Assembly (NCBI GenBank): GCA_001969505.1
Contig: LSSK01000463.1
Location: forward strand, 1 to 30,962
Length of the DNA: 30,962 nt
Origin: Zancudomyces culisetae
Lineage: Eukaryota > Kickxellomycota > Harpellomycetes > Harpellales > Legeriomycetaceae
Direction of reading: 5' to 3'
How positions within the stretch are numbered: the first letter of the stretch is position 1; the number at the start of each line of letters is the position of its first letter. Below are positions 1 to 10,443 of this stretch, piece by piece. Under the pieces are notes generated by a model, which was given only the letters and a program-made list of their open reading frames with translations, ran no database searches and was not told the origin of the DNA. Made by a program: the position numbers and the translations under genes.

Positions 1-1708
1 GAAAGTTATAAACTGATACAGTTCCCATTGATTGGTACATTGATTGGTACATTTATTTACATTTTGAAATACTTTTATTTGAAAGGTTGATGAAGAGTAT
101 GAAAAGGATGATGCTATGTTGGTAAATCCCGTGTGTTGTAGTTGTATGTAACACAATTAATAGCAAAAGTCAAGGTAATACCCGATACTTACCACTATCT
201 CTACCATTATCTTTATCACCATTTCTGTCATTATCACTAGGTATACTTTATATCTTATCTAATAGGATTGCTTAAATTACACAGAACGTGTTGTATTATG
301 TATTTTTTCATTAAAAATTGAATTCCAGGTGCAAAATTTTATAACATAACACATCTAACTTGAGTTAGTTAGTACGGCTATTAATATGCAAGATCCTTGT
401 AGATTCAACAAACATAAACCTAATACTGCTGCAGTATTTCACCCTCGACACCTCTCTCACATCAATTTTGATCTTGTTCTGTTGTCTTTATTCGTCCACA
501 AGATACTTCAAAGCTGGTATTAAATTCAAAATGAAAATGAAAACGAAGAACTGTACAAAGTGAGAGCAATTCGGGAACTACATAATATAAAAGCGGATAT
601 ACAATTATATTTTCATTAAAAGACCATTTGCATGGTTTGATTTTAGTATATTTACTAGTTGGTCCCTTCTAATTTAATAAACATCAGCTGTTTTAAACCC
701 ATCTTAATAAAAGATATTTACCTTTTTTTTCAAATAGCGTATAGCAAATCCACATTGCAAAAAAAGGATAGTGTATTTAGTAAAAGAAAAAATATGTTAC
801 CTTCATTTCCCACAACAGCTAAAATGGGTTACTTCATTATCATTACAAGCGATATCTGACTACTTGCATTTCCATAGCCATCTTTTTCCTCAGCAAAAAT
901 ACTGGAATGTGCCAATTTTCCTACTTATACTATCCATAAATAGATTAGTGTGATATAAAAATTGTAATTCCCTATTAGCATATAATTATTGAGAGTTTTG
1001 TAATTGCTAATACATAATTAGAACCAATTCAGTGATATACAAATTTCTTTGGCTATGCACAAGGCCCACATTTTCTTTTAACAATTATTAGTCATAAAAA
1101 AACCTATCAAGAAACTAGTGCATCCGTTAAGCCCTTTTACAGATTTTTTGGAGGATTGCTGCTTAAGGCGTGGGAGGTCAAAGATAAAATGCCCACAGGC
1201 TCCAATTTTAGCACTTTTGTTCAAAAGTACAAGTTATCTAATTCGCGGGAATTATGTCCTATAAGCATCAATACTAATTCTTTTTTTAGTACTGCTATAT
1301 TTCATCATGAAATCAACAATGATGGGGGTGAGAGAGAGGTGTTTATGATAAGTAGACAATAGGGGACGTAGAATGTTTTCAAGATGTTTGTGTTATTTTT
1401 GTTTTGTATGGAAAAAAAAACCCCATCAAATCCAAAAAAGAGACCCAACAGTTTCAATTTAATTCATTATACTTTTGAACTTTTTTGAAGGTGCTACACA
1501 CATATATTATCAATAAAAACAAGTTAAACACCCTTTTGCATAGATACTCTTACTACTAGAGAGCTTTATTCAACCACGCATTTGCATTCAATCAACTTTA
1601 TTTGCGAGGGCGATATACAAAATATCGAGACGGTACAAGGAGCCGCCAAAAAATAGATAAACTTTTTACTTTACAAGAAGCGATACTTAATAACGACCTA
1701 AATGTATA
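1..1708. other. Gene-poor AT-rich stretch
   Basis: I find no supportable gene here. Open frames are at most about 70 codons, AT-driven and without recognisable motifs or paired splice sites. The stretch holds a short tandem duplication at its start, pyrimidine-rich low-complexity sequence around 180-235, and the upstream region of the secreted-protein gene that begins at 1709. Confidence 0.6.
27..50. repeat. 12-bp perfect tandem duplication
   Basis: The unit attgattggtac occurs twice back to back with no mismatch. No gene or element is associated with it. Confidence 0.9.
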
Positions 1709-2608
1709 ATGTTTACAAAGTACAATGTCATATTTGTATCCGTTCTGTGGAGTCTATTGCTTCTAACTGAAGCAAAAAACGTTGCACATGATGTATATTC
1801 TCTTGAGAATGTAAAAAATGGGAAAAATTATACCACGTCAACACTTGTATTGACAAAAACAATGAACATAAATGAAACCGAACCAAGTAGAATAATTGAA
1901 AACAAACCTGCCCAGACGCAGCAAGTATTGAAGACGGTTACAAAAAAGATAGCCAAAGATAAACCACGATATAAAGCAACACAGGTCAAGAGAACAGCTA
2001 GAATTTCGAATGATTTTCAGGCCAACTCTAACGAATTATCCAACGCACACACCTCAGACGATGGCATATTTCAACCAAGTAATAAATCACAAAACATGTT
2101 CAAGAGATTTTTTGGTCGCTTAACACCCATCATTTTTGAAACAGGTTTTGTCACTGTATTCAATGAAAGCTGGATATTTTTCACGAGCACCCAGTTCAAT
2201 TGTGGTACTTCTTACGTTTATCAGACACAAACGGTGTACCAAGATAAAACGATAACCGTAAAAGCTAGCTCTGCAGTATCAAATACCGCAGAAGGTTCTA
2301 TCACATACAAAACATCAACCATACTTTCGACAAAGACAGCTAGTGTTTGTGAACAATCAAACACACAGTCAACTATTATCTCTACTTCTACTTCTACTTC
2401 TACTTCTACTTCTACTTCTACTTCTACTTCTACTTCTATTCCTACCTCTAAATCCAAATCCACACCCACAAGCAGCTCTGAGACAACTAGCGATTTACCC
2501 TCTACTTCTAGTTCAGGATCGACTTCTTCCACTCTACCTATAGACACATCACTTCCCACCATCCTATCATCAGATGGTTTTTTACTTGTCCCGGCTTTCG
2601 AACTTTGA
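1709..2608 (+). CDS. Secreted Ser/Thr-rich protein, hypothetical
   Basis: A 299-residue single-exon frame. Residues about 1-22 form a signal peptide: a short charged start, a hydrophobic core (VIFVSVLWSLLLL) and a likely cleavage after TEA. The mature part has a basic middle (about 70-100), a hydrophobic/aromatic patch (about 130-160, with GFVTVFNESWIFF), then a Thr/Tyr segment. It ends in a Ser/Thr/Pro/Lys low-complexity tail that starts with nine Ser-Thr dipeptides. N-x-S/T sites are present. The C-terminus is not a clear GPI-anchor signal, since no hydrophobic tail follows a small-residue site. The composition fits a heavily O-mannosylated fungal wall or secreted protein. Its Y-x-T/T-S-rich middle is loosely like the octapeptide protein at 20202, but I cannot show homology. 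The family is unrecognised. The start is the first ATG and the only one that yields the signal peptide. Confidence 0.75.
   Translation: MFTKYNVIFVSVLWSLLLLTEAKNVAHDVYSLENVKNGKNYTTSTLVLTKTMNINETEPSRIIENKPAQTQQVLKTVTKKIAKDKPRYKATQVKRTARISNDFQANSNELSNAHTSDDGIFQPSNKSQNMFKRFFGRLTPIIFETGFVTVFNESWIFFTSTQFNCGTSYVYQTQTVYQDKTITVKASSAVSNTAEGSITYKTSTILSTKTASVCEQSNTQSTIISTSTSTSTSTSTSTSTSTSIPTSKSKSTPTSSSETTSDLPSTSSSGSTSSTLPIDTSLPTILSSDGFLLVPAFEL
2381..2434 (+). repeat. Hexanucleotide repeat (tctact)x9
   Basis: Nine perfect copies of tctact encode Ser-Thr dipeptides inside the secreted-protein gene. The array stays in frame for any copy-number change, so length variation would alter only the stalk. The long Val-Glu frame on the opposite strand is its shadow. 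Confidence 0.95.
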
Positions 2609-2877
2609 GTATAGTATTAGTTTACACATTCCTTTTTTTTTTCAAAAATACCCTATAGTTTAATTTTCCCCGTTTTTCTCGTTTTTATATTTAATACAAT
2701 TATCAAATTAGTTCACACATCAATAAGCCACAAAAGCCAAAATAGTAAAACCCCCAGTTCGGATATATCAATCAGTTTATTCAAGCGTATTTTTTCGTGA
2801 TGAAAATTAATATTAAACAATGCCACGTGAGGCTGAAATAATAGAATAAGACAGAAATGAGTAAGAAATGGATATAA

Positions 2878-4307
2878 CTATTGCTTAACCAGTCCTTCCA
2901 ATGTGATAAAGTTTTCCAAAGTCGACTTCATATCACCCGTTCTCTGTGCCCACTGTTTAAGTCTGGAGCTCATCCCCTCGATCTGAGCCTTTCCTAGATA
3001 CCTTGGTTGCACCCATTGGAAAAATACTGTCCTATCAACTTCGTCAATTTTCCCCCTTATCAAGCCAAGTGATAAAGCTGACATAACAAGATGTTCAATT
3101 TCAGAAACTGGTAGCTGGGTTTCCTGTGCTAGCGTTTCAAACGGAATATTACGATCGCTAGTATCTGAACTTCCTTGCCTTCTGAATACAGACTCAATTA
3201 ATGCCATCAACCTGATCTTGTGGCGTAAAAATTCAATGTTCTCCAGAAGCAGAGGTTGTGATTTGAATTTAGGTACCAATCCCTCTAGCTTTCCGATGTC
3301 GCCACCGTTAAAAGCAAATATAAGTTCATAAAGCCAGCCTGACTCCGAGTTTTTCAGAGTCTCGATAATGGGATGAGATAACAAGTCTCCAAAGTTATAT
3401 ATTGTATCGCTAAGAAGCGCGGCTAGCGATAGGTCAATGGTTCTACCAAGTTTCTCCTCTTCACTAAGCTCTGATAAATTTATACACGCCAACAGCAACA
3501 GGGCGTTTTTATAGTATTGTCCAAACTCAGCCTTTACTTTGTAATAATCTGCACTCACTCGATAGTAGCTCCCATAGACTACTGGTTCCATTTTTTCCAG
3601 TCCTGTAATAACTTTGTCCGCATTTTCTATTGTTTCCTTTGCCAAGTCAATTTCATTAAGCAACAGGTTAAAGTGTGCCTCTTCAAGTTTTGCCAAAATA
3701 TATGCATCCCGACTCTCTGCTTTGTTCACTTTTTCCGCCAGAGTTGCTAAAAAGTCTCGAGCATCCTTAACACCTATTGTTTGTTTCATTTTTATGATTA
3801 GTTGTTAAGTTTAGCTTGCTTTTGTTGTTACCCCAACTAAAAATCCCTCTACAATAATACTTATAAATAAATGTGTGTGTATGTGGGGGGGGGGACTACG
3901 GAATAAATGTAGTTTTATCATTGTCATTACCTTTAAACTGCCGCGCTGCAACCAACCCCAACAAAATCATCTTGATCTTATTCATATACTTTTCCCACTC
4001 TGATATAAAACTTTTATACACTTCAATGCGGTACTCTTCAGTTCCTGGTAGTTGCATAAATTCTTCTGTTTTTATTGTAAGCTGGTGCCATAATCTATTA
4101 AATTAGAGCATGTCTTAGTATTGTTATATGAAATCCCTTTTATCTTTACTCCCCACCTCTCAGACCCCGATCATAAAAAAGTATACATTAATATCCTTAC
4201 TTTTGCTCATACAGCTCCATAAACTCCACACACCAGGGCTTCAGATTTTCTGGAACGCGTTGGTGAAGGAGCTTCAAATATTCGTGCACAGGATTATCTA
4301 CTTCCAT
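2878..4307 (-). CDS. RPN9: 26S proteasome regulatory subunit Rpn9 (PSMD13)
   Basis: A non-ATPase lid subunit of the 19S regulatory particle, carrying a PCI domain, which helps assemble and stabilise the lid (known for the family). By eye the gene has three exons: 4201-4307, 3931-4094 and 2878-3773. Together they encode 388 residues, close to the 376-393 usual for the family. The middle exon gives LWHQLT and the Y-x-x-F-I-S-E-W segment, matching the human N-terminal LWHQLTLQV and YENFISEF. The last exon carries the PCI/winged-helix part, including SALSLGLIRGKIDEVD and QWVQPR. Intron 1 (4095-4200) joins phase-2 ends to give Lys. Intron 2 (3774-3930) joins phase-1 ends to give Gly, with branch-like ctaac/ctaat upstream of the acceptor. 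An ATG at 3789 inside intron 2 would give a 303-residue product lacking the N-terminus and is not the true start. The first in-frame ATG after an upstream stop is at 4307. Confidence 0.93.
3885..3894 (+). repeat. Poly-G run inside RPN9 intron 2
   Basis: Ten consecutive G on the + strand (C in the pre-mRNA) follow a short gt-rich tract, all within the second intron of RPN9. It is a simple sequence run with no other evident role. Confidence 0.9.
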
Positions 4308-4712
4308 CTTTTTCTTTCCTTGTGTAAGCCGATCAAATGTTTTCTAATTAAATTTACTCACTTAGATGTTCGTAGAGATTGTCAGTTTGTGAAAGTGTAT
4401 TACCGCTATTTTGATTTCTGTATCTTAGCCAAAATCTGAACTAAATGGAGGAGTTGCTTTATTATTACTTTTTTTTGTTTATTCTATCCAGAAACATTCA
4501 AAGCTTCTCAGGTTTATTGGCTCAACTTCCAATGAAAGCTCTGAAATTTGTTCTTATTTATTAAACGTGTTTAAATGACGTAAACTTTTCTTGTCAAAAA
4601 AAAAAACGAAAAACTTTTCGCAAGAATTATTGCACCAATAGAACCAATTGATCCCTGCATCCTTTTTTATTATAAGTATTGTACAATTTTGCAAAAATAG
4701 TATAACACAACA
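4308..4712. promoter_or_regulatory. Shared divergent promoter region RPN9 / TPR-like gene
   Basis: This 405-bp stretch separates the start codons of two divergently read genes, so both promoters should lie here. It is AT-rich with A and T runs (for example near 4597-4606 on the + strand). I see no yeast PACE-type proteasome element (GGTGGCAAA) on either strand. Specific sites cannot be assigned by eye. Confidence 0.5.
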
Positions 4713-6306
4713 ATGGACAATGAAGACGATGCCCACCTATTCCATGGTCTAATACAGCTCAAAAACAAGAGCAACACTAATGAAAGTGTATTAGATACAA
4801 CAGAGGATGAAGAAGATGAAAAAGAAAAGTACAGTATCTTTGCCGAACCAAAATCCAAAAAGGTCATTTCTCTTGATCAAATTCAGTACGAACCCAAATC
4901 AGAAGTAGACAACGTAATCTATTCATTCATTCATTTATTTATTTTTGACTGGATTCCTATTATTTATGCAAAACTGTTTTTTGTTTTGCGAAATTCTGCT
5001 TTTCCTATATGAATGAGTTGATCACCATCCAAACTCACCCCATAAATTACATGACTAGAATAGTGGTACAATAGAGAGAGCATCGGTTTTCGCGAATGGA
5101 TAGGGCGTAGAACCGGACCTTCTGAAGTCAAGTTTGCAATTGAGAGGTATTATTTTATGCAGAACTATGAACGGTCGCTAGAGCTTTGCCAGGAATATTT
5201 GGAATTTATGAAAATAAAAAAGGGTTTAGATCCAAAGAAGGCATTGGTTAGAGAAATACTGGAGATGGCTTCGTTGTGCTGTATTAAACTCGGAAAAAAG
5301 AAAGGGGCTTTAGAATTTACCCAAATCCATGAAAAGGTAAGCACCACATTTTTATTCCAATATTCGTGTACCTTCACACAAACACATAAATATACTTTTT
5401 CTCTTTTTATATGTATATACTATTTTATACATTTTTGATATTATCTATTTTATCGTTTTTGATTAAATCCCTTTTATTGGCACAATGCGCTAAAACTACA
5501 TTGAAAATCCATTATAGCATGGAAACAAGGACCCAGGTCACTACTATTTTAGAGGAAACATCTATCGCGAATGCCATCTTAACCGAGGTATGGAAATATT
5601 TTTTTTAATATTTTACGATTTCCACTTTATTAATTGTTGCGATAGTATGGTGAATAAATGTGTATAAACACTGATAAAAAAAAACGGTACCACCATAGAG
5701 TCGATAACCAATTATATAAGTTACTTAAAGCAAAGAAAAAACGATACACAGGTGTGGCATTACCTTGGTCGTGCTCTTTACCAACTATCCTTCGAAATGT
5801 ATCCTTCTTTAAACCGTATGAATATTAACCATCCTCAACCTATTTCCGAACCTTTTGGTATTGAACCTGTCAACGAAGAAGCGATAAATACGTTAAAATG
5901 TACATATGTACTGGTTTACACAGCAATGAGTTGTCAGTACAAGGCAAAGGCAGTTATTGACAGCTCAGCAAATCCAAATTCCCCAGACTTTGTTAAACTG
6001 AGAAGAGAGAAACGGTTTTCTGATCTGGAATCACACATCTCTACGCTTCTGGTTTTCTTAAATCACTTTAAACAACCTTGCCCTGGATTTTCGCAAATAC
6101 TAGTACATGAAAACACGATGTTGGTTGAACTTCAAAAATCACTTTTTCTTGGACTAAAAGAGCTGGACAAGGATCCCAAAACTACTACAAATGGTATATA
6201 CACCAAGGATATTCACGACGCGCTGCACTGGATTTGTGACAATATTTATCTCGCAAGTGATAAACATGTAGATAACTCCTTTTCGTCTATGGTGGATGAT
6301 TTATGA
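4713..6306 (+). CDS. TPR-like helical-repeat protein resembling animal C8orf76
   Basis: A four-exon model: 4713-4913, 5064-5336, 5518-5587 and 5699-6306. Phases agree and the product is 383 residues. The N-terminus is acidic (EDEEDEKEK). Exon 2 starts with a WYNRE-type segment, then a helical-repeat stretch (FAIERYYFMQNYERSLELC, and later CCIKLGKKKGALEF) typical of TPR-like helix pairs. Exons 3 and 4 supply another pair ending at VWHYLGRALYQL. The order W-Y-x-x-E, TPR-like pairs, then W-x-x-L-G/A resembles, from memory, human C8orf76 (WFYEE, then YQKALQEY, then PWNWGKLAEAY). That protein's role is poorly known, so no function is assigned. Exon 3 was chosen because its frame joins phase 1 to exon 4; the other open frame through it does not splice. 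The donor at 4914 (gtaatc) is weak, and gtagac nine bases upstream is a possible alternative. Confidence 0.78.
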
Positions 6307-6450
6307 TCTATTGTACTCTTTTTGATCGAAACATTATACATACACTCTTTTAGATATAGATATAAATATAGATTTATGTCATGGTAAAAAAAGACTCTAG
6401 ACTCTAGTCAAATGTGTGCTGTAGTATATGATACTTGTTATTTATTATAA

Positions 6451-6633
6451 ATGGCGAGCAGTATTCTAAGCAAAAGCATGCAAAGTCGTGCTCATCAGAT
6501 CATACATGATAATGATTTGGGGCTTGAAGGAGGATGGCCTCCTAAAAGAGGCAAATATAGTAATACTAATAATAATACCAAATATGGAAAAACAAAAAAC
6601 AAACAGGACAGTGTGACAGCAGATGAAATTTGA
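6451..6633 (+). CDS. Small hypothetical protein, 60 aa
   Basis: A 60-codon ORF whose first two-thirds (SKSMQSRAHQIIHDNDLGLE, then GGWPPKRGKY) looks like protein rather than translated AT-rich spacer. The tail is Asn/Lys-rich and low in complexity. No signal peptide, membrane segment or known family is recognised. It lies 144 bp after the TPR-like gene and converges on the RTA1-like gene, with 28 bp between the two stops. It could be a real small gene, or 3' UTR sequence of the upstream gene that happens to be open. Confidence 0.4.
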   Translation: MASSILSKSMQSRAHQIIHDNDLGLEGGWPPKRGKYSNTNNNTKYGKTKNKQDSVTADEI

Positions 6634-6661
6634 ACGGGGTTCCATATTAAGCTGAATGAAC

Positions 6662-8830
6662 TCAAAGAAAATCGTTTCTTAATTTAACAGCCAAGGGTTT
6701 GAGATTTCCTGTTTTATCTTTTTTAGATTTGATTAGGGGCCAATACTCCTTCTTTTTTGTCACTGGGGTCAGCCTATCTCTAGATAGTCTTTCTTCCGGC
6801 CCAAAGATGCTTTGCGGGAAGATCGAGGATCCTCGCGTTTGGCTGTGACTATGGCCATGGCCATAACCATAACTATGGCTATTACTATTGCTATTGTTGT
6901 GGCCACTGTAGTTGATATTGTGGCTTTGGTCCAAATTTTTATCCTTGTCTTTATCCTTATTCTTGTCACTACTACCATCTCTCCCCTTTATTTTTTCTTT
7001 TTCCTCCCCTTCGTTCTCCTTTTCTTTATCTTTATCTTTATCTTTATCCTTTTCTTTATCTTTATCTTTATCCTTTTCTTTTTCTTGTTCTTTCTCTTTA
7101 TCACCAACATTGTCCTGTGCTTTCTCCCTATCTTTACCCTGATTTTTGTTTATTTCTGTATCTTTTTTGTCGAGATTTCCATGTTCAGTACTATCACCCT
7201 TATCCCCTACCTGCCCACTCTCTTGAATGTTTGAAATTTGCTTATTCCTTTGTGTTGGTGTCCGCCATTGTTTTGGGTCAGCATCAAACCCATTGTCCAG
7301 ATCCTGCTCTTGCGTAGTTTTTTGCTTTGATAAATTTTGCATTTGTGAATGTGGTAATAGTAATGGATTTTGTTGCTGCTTTTGTGAAGGTTGAGTTTCT
7401 TGTGAAGGCTTTTGCCTTTGACCAGGTTTTTGAGTTTTTTTCTGAGACTTGGCTTGTAGTTGAGGTTTTTTCTGTTTTTGCTGCGTTTTTAAAGGTGAAT
7501 GTGCGCTAAGTTGCTGTGGACTCTGGAGGTTCAGTGGTAGCGGTGACAATGACAAAGATGAAGATAATGAAAATGGAGAATCCTTTGGTTTTGATAGATG
7601 CTGAGGTGACATTAATGTGGGCGTTTCCAAGAAATTTTCTCCCATGGCCCTTTCAGGTGGTTTGATCATGGGCTCAGAAATAACATTCTCCACCATTGGC
7701 TTTGCATTCATAAAGATAAAGGCCTTTGGGGCGTTGAAAATTATCCATAAGGCGTGTATAAACCCAGTTATCAAAGGTCCAAAGATGTAAAAGTACAGTT
7801 CAGTTGTGTTATAGGCATTGTCTTGAGGTTGACTCCAAAATATGAATTTGTTTACCGCCCAAACTCCCAGTAGTAGACTTGGGAATAATATCAAAATGAT
7901 GTTTTTGCCGTTAGCACTTGTAACCTTTATGTTATTTGTATATACTATGATTCCGATAACTGTTATGCTTGTTCCAACATTTATTGCTAGTGTTGAAACT
8001 ATGAGCGAGTAACCAACGCCTCTAGTTATCGCAGAGTCACTGAAAATTACTGACACACCCATGAGGAATAGAATCGTACTTGCAATTATGGTGAATACGC
8101 CTAGATATCTCAAACCTGAAGCATACTTGTCTCGCTTTGTAGTATGTAATGCCCTAAATATTATATGTTAATGCCTGTTAATGTGTGTGAAATATTGTCC
8201 AGTGTTAGACACATATTACAAATAATAAATTTTTTACACCGAGTAAGTATCAAAATTAAAATTAACTCAAAACTATGCTAGGGAGGGAAAGGAGAGGTAT
8301 TATGAGCAAAAGCCTATCTCGAAGAACACGAGATATAATACGAGATATATAGTAGCAGTGTTATAAGATTCTTACCACATCGACAAAAATAGATATATTA
8401 AAAAGTGTACTAGATATGCAGATAGTGCGTCAAGTGCTAATGATATCTGATACATTTGTATCGCTCTGTCGCTTGTAGTAACCATTGCACCCCTTAGTAT
8501 CAGAGAGATGAAAGAAACTACGTTTAGCAAAGTACGATATTTTAGTTTACACAAGTGGCTTCTTGGTAGCCAAGTAGAATATATAAAACGGCAATTATGC
8601 TCGTTTAAGTGAATGTATTTTTTTGCTGACTTACCAAAACATGAAATAGCACTACAGAAGAAAACAGAGTTTTTTGACATGACTGTTGCGCTAACCACCA
8701 CAATTATCATTATAAAAAACCCGCTTGCTGCGCCATACGCCTTTGAAGGATTTGGCCAATATTGCAAGTAGGGTGTATCAAAGGTAACCATACCAATGTT
8801 TTCCGGCGGTGCGCCAATCAATGGATCCAT
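6662..8830 (-). CDS. Seven-helix membrane protein, RTA1-like, with long low-complexity tail
   Basis: A three-exon model: 8635-8830, 8376-8517 and 6662-8153, giving 609 residues. Intron 2 (8154-8375) has a GTAAGA donor and joins TG|G to give Trp. Intron 1 (8518-8634) has a perfect GTAAGT donor. Residues about 30-270 contain about seven hydrophobic helices. The pattern LILRG...Q-I-S-L-A-L-D-A-L-S-A-Y, and a last helix preceded by TTELYFYIF and followed by NAPKAF, resembles the fungal RTA1 family (lipid-translocating exporter-like, stress/sterol-responsive; known for that family). Similarity is by eye only. Residues about 290-570 are low complexity: Ser/Pro/Leu, then Gln/Lys/Pro, then (KD/KE)n, then a His/Gly/Ser/Tyr stretch (YGYGHGHSHS). 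They probably form a disordered cytoplasmic tail, which is unusual since RTA1 proteins normally end soon after helix 7. Intron 1 is 117 nt with no in-frame stop, so retention would insert 39 residues. Confidence 0.78.
7018..7104 (-). repeat. Low-complexity (tttatc)n array encoding Lys-Asp/Lys-Glu
   Basis: Imperfect tttatc/ttttc hexamers on the + strand, with a higher-order period of about 30 nt, encode the KDKDKEK tail of the membrane protein on the minus strand. The array is in frame, so copy changes alter tail length only. Confidence 0.85.
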
Positions 8831-10443
8831 TATGTGTATTTTATATACGTGTGTGTTTTGTTGGTCTTTCTAAATATCTCGTTATTATTAATCTTTAGCT
8901 AGTTTGTGACTGTACTACTTTTTACTCATAAACCACATGAGTTTTTGAATATAAAACAGTATACTGTCAGTTTCGCTCGTTTGCGCTAATATAGATGAAT
9001 AAAAACTTTGAGAAAAAGCGCAAAACTCGATTCCCTATTCTCTATTTAGTATTTTGTTATAATTCTTTATCAATAATTATTTCCGGCATTTGAGATACAA
9101 TAAGACACTTAATAATTATATATTTATAAAACGGTAAAAAATTGAACATATAGTGATATTCTTACACTGTTGTATATATAATTGTATATATGTAAATATG
9201 TATTTTACCGATTATTCTATTGTAATAATACCACAGTAAGTGTATCTAAAATAACTGTGAAAGGTATACTTTTGTACAGATGCAGATATATATTATCAAT
9301 CTTGGCTAATACACTATGTATTTATTGGAGCTTGTACAATATATAAATAATATAATATTTTATATTCCTTTATTCTAACAAAAGAAAAAGTAGTGGATAA
9401 AATCGCTGATATGTAGCAACCCTTAACTCCCTTTAGATATATCTCTGGGTTCTTTGAAAAGCTTTAGTTTGCTTTTGAAATTTTGCTGCCCTCTTGTATA
9501 GGTTTGATATTTGAGCACTCGACCAATGTGCGTAACCTCTTTTAAAACTTTGCTTCTATAATCAATGAGCATGCGTATTCTTATCAGTTCGCACCTTCTG
9601 ATGTATTTTAAATATTAAAATGTGTCCCAATGAAGATGAGTTTGTAATGTAGTTTATAATGTGAATAGAAATAGTAATAACAGAGTAGTTTGCCCTATGT
9701 ACCATTTTGTGCCTTGGGTATACTGTATCAAACCCAAACTTACCCATTTGTTTATTTTACTTTTCCAATTTTGCCTAAAAGATGTCTTTGTAGTGTTTAC
9801 TGAATAATTTTTATAACAAAAAGTGTAGCATTTAGTAGTGTGTTTATATTGAAATGAGTCTTCTCTCTCATCCCAGATAAACTTTGATAAAATGAAACAA
9901 ACAAGGCTCATTTAAAAATTAATATAGTAGTTTAGGATATAAAGTTTTGTGAGCGTAAAACAGATCCAAATGCTGTTTCTATGAACCAAATGTGTTTTTT
10001 CCCCATAGCGTTTAGTAATCCCGACACATAAATTATAACTTTTGTATTTCTCGTTATAAATTTTGTGAACATTAACACCTTTTTGAATTAAAACGGAAAG
10101 CATAAAACAAAAACTAATTTCATCTAGTACCATACACGTATTTGACCCAGATTATAGTTAACATTCCTGTATGAAAAACCGCGTGTGTATTTTTCAGAGT
10201 TTATATAGTGAGCAAAATGCTACAGTACGTTAACCCACTCTCTGTCTCTTTTTGTCTCTCCCTACGCGGAAATTTGTGAGGTCTATGATAGCTTCATGTA
10301 AACCAGATAGTAAGCCTATATATTACCAAAAATATGTAGGTTAGAAAAACGGAAATAAAAATTTGATTTGCAAGTATATGTATGTTCGTTTAAATCGGCC
10401 TTTTGTAAAATAATATAACTTTTTTTTATAAAAAAAATAAGGG
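8831..10443. other. AT-rich intergenic stretch with one orphan exon candidate
   Basis: This separates the start of the RTA1-like gene from the stop of the methyltransferase gene. Bases 8831-9360 are very AT-rich with no coding signal. Bases 9423-9597 (-) look like a coding 3' exon, listed separately. Upstream of it on the same strand, 10133 down to 9654 is one frame interrupted by a single stop at about 9912, with a good GTAAGT donor just below 9750. I could not join these segments into a single phase-consistent gene. Bases 10134-10443 hold nothing I can name. Confidence 0.5.
9423..9597 (-). CDS. Probable 3' exon of an unrecognised basic protein
   Basis: After a cag acceptor ending at 9598, an open frame of 57 codons runs to TAA at 9423-9425. 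The peptide is strongly basic and amphipathic (RCELIRIRMLIDYRSKVLKE, then THIGRVLKYQTYTRGQQ) and much less AT-driven than flanking shadow frames. This is why I think it is coding. In this frame a stop lies just upstream of the acceptor, so earlier exons are required. The nearest candidate is the open frame ending at a GTAAGT donor about 9748 (phase 0), but this exon needs a phase-2 donor, so the link fails unless a micro-exon or another acceptor is used. Family unknown. It could instead be a decayed gene fragment. Confidence 0.4.

Noticed and set aside
1156-1362. 68-codon plus-strand frame
   Set aside because: It lacks a true ATG start and shows no recognisable motif or splice context.
2221-2562. 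Long Val-Glu frame on the minus strand
   Set aside because: It is the antisense shadow of the Ser-Thr hexanucleotide repeat in the secreted-protein gene.
6812-7234. Hydrophobic Phe/Leu/Ile frames on the plus strand
   Set aside because: Shadow of the Lys/Asp/Glu/Gln tail of the RTA1-like gene on the minus strand.
10200-10290. Sequence ctacagtacgttaaccc, considered as a transposon terminal repeat
   Set aside because: No inverted partner or target-site duplication was found nearby, and no transposase motif in the adjacent frames.
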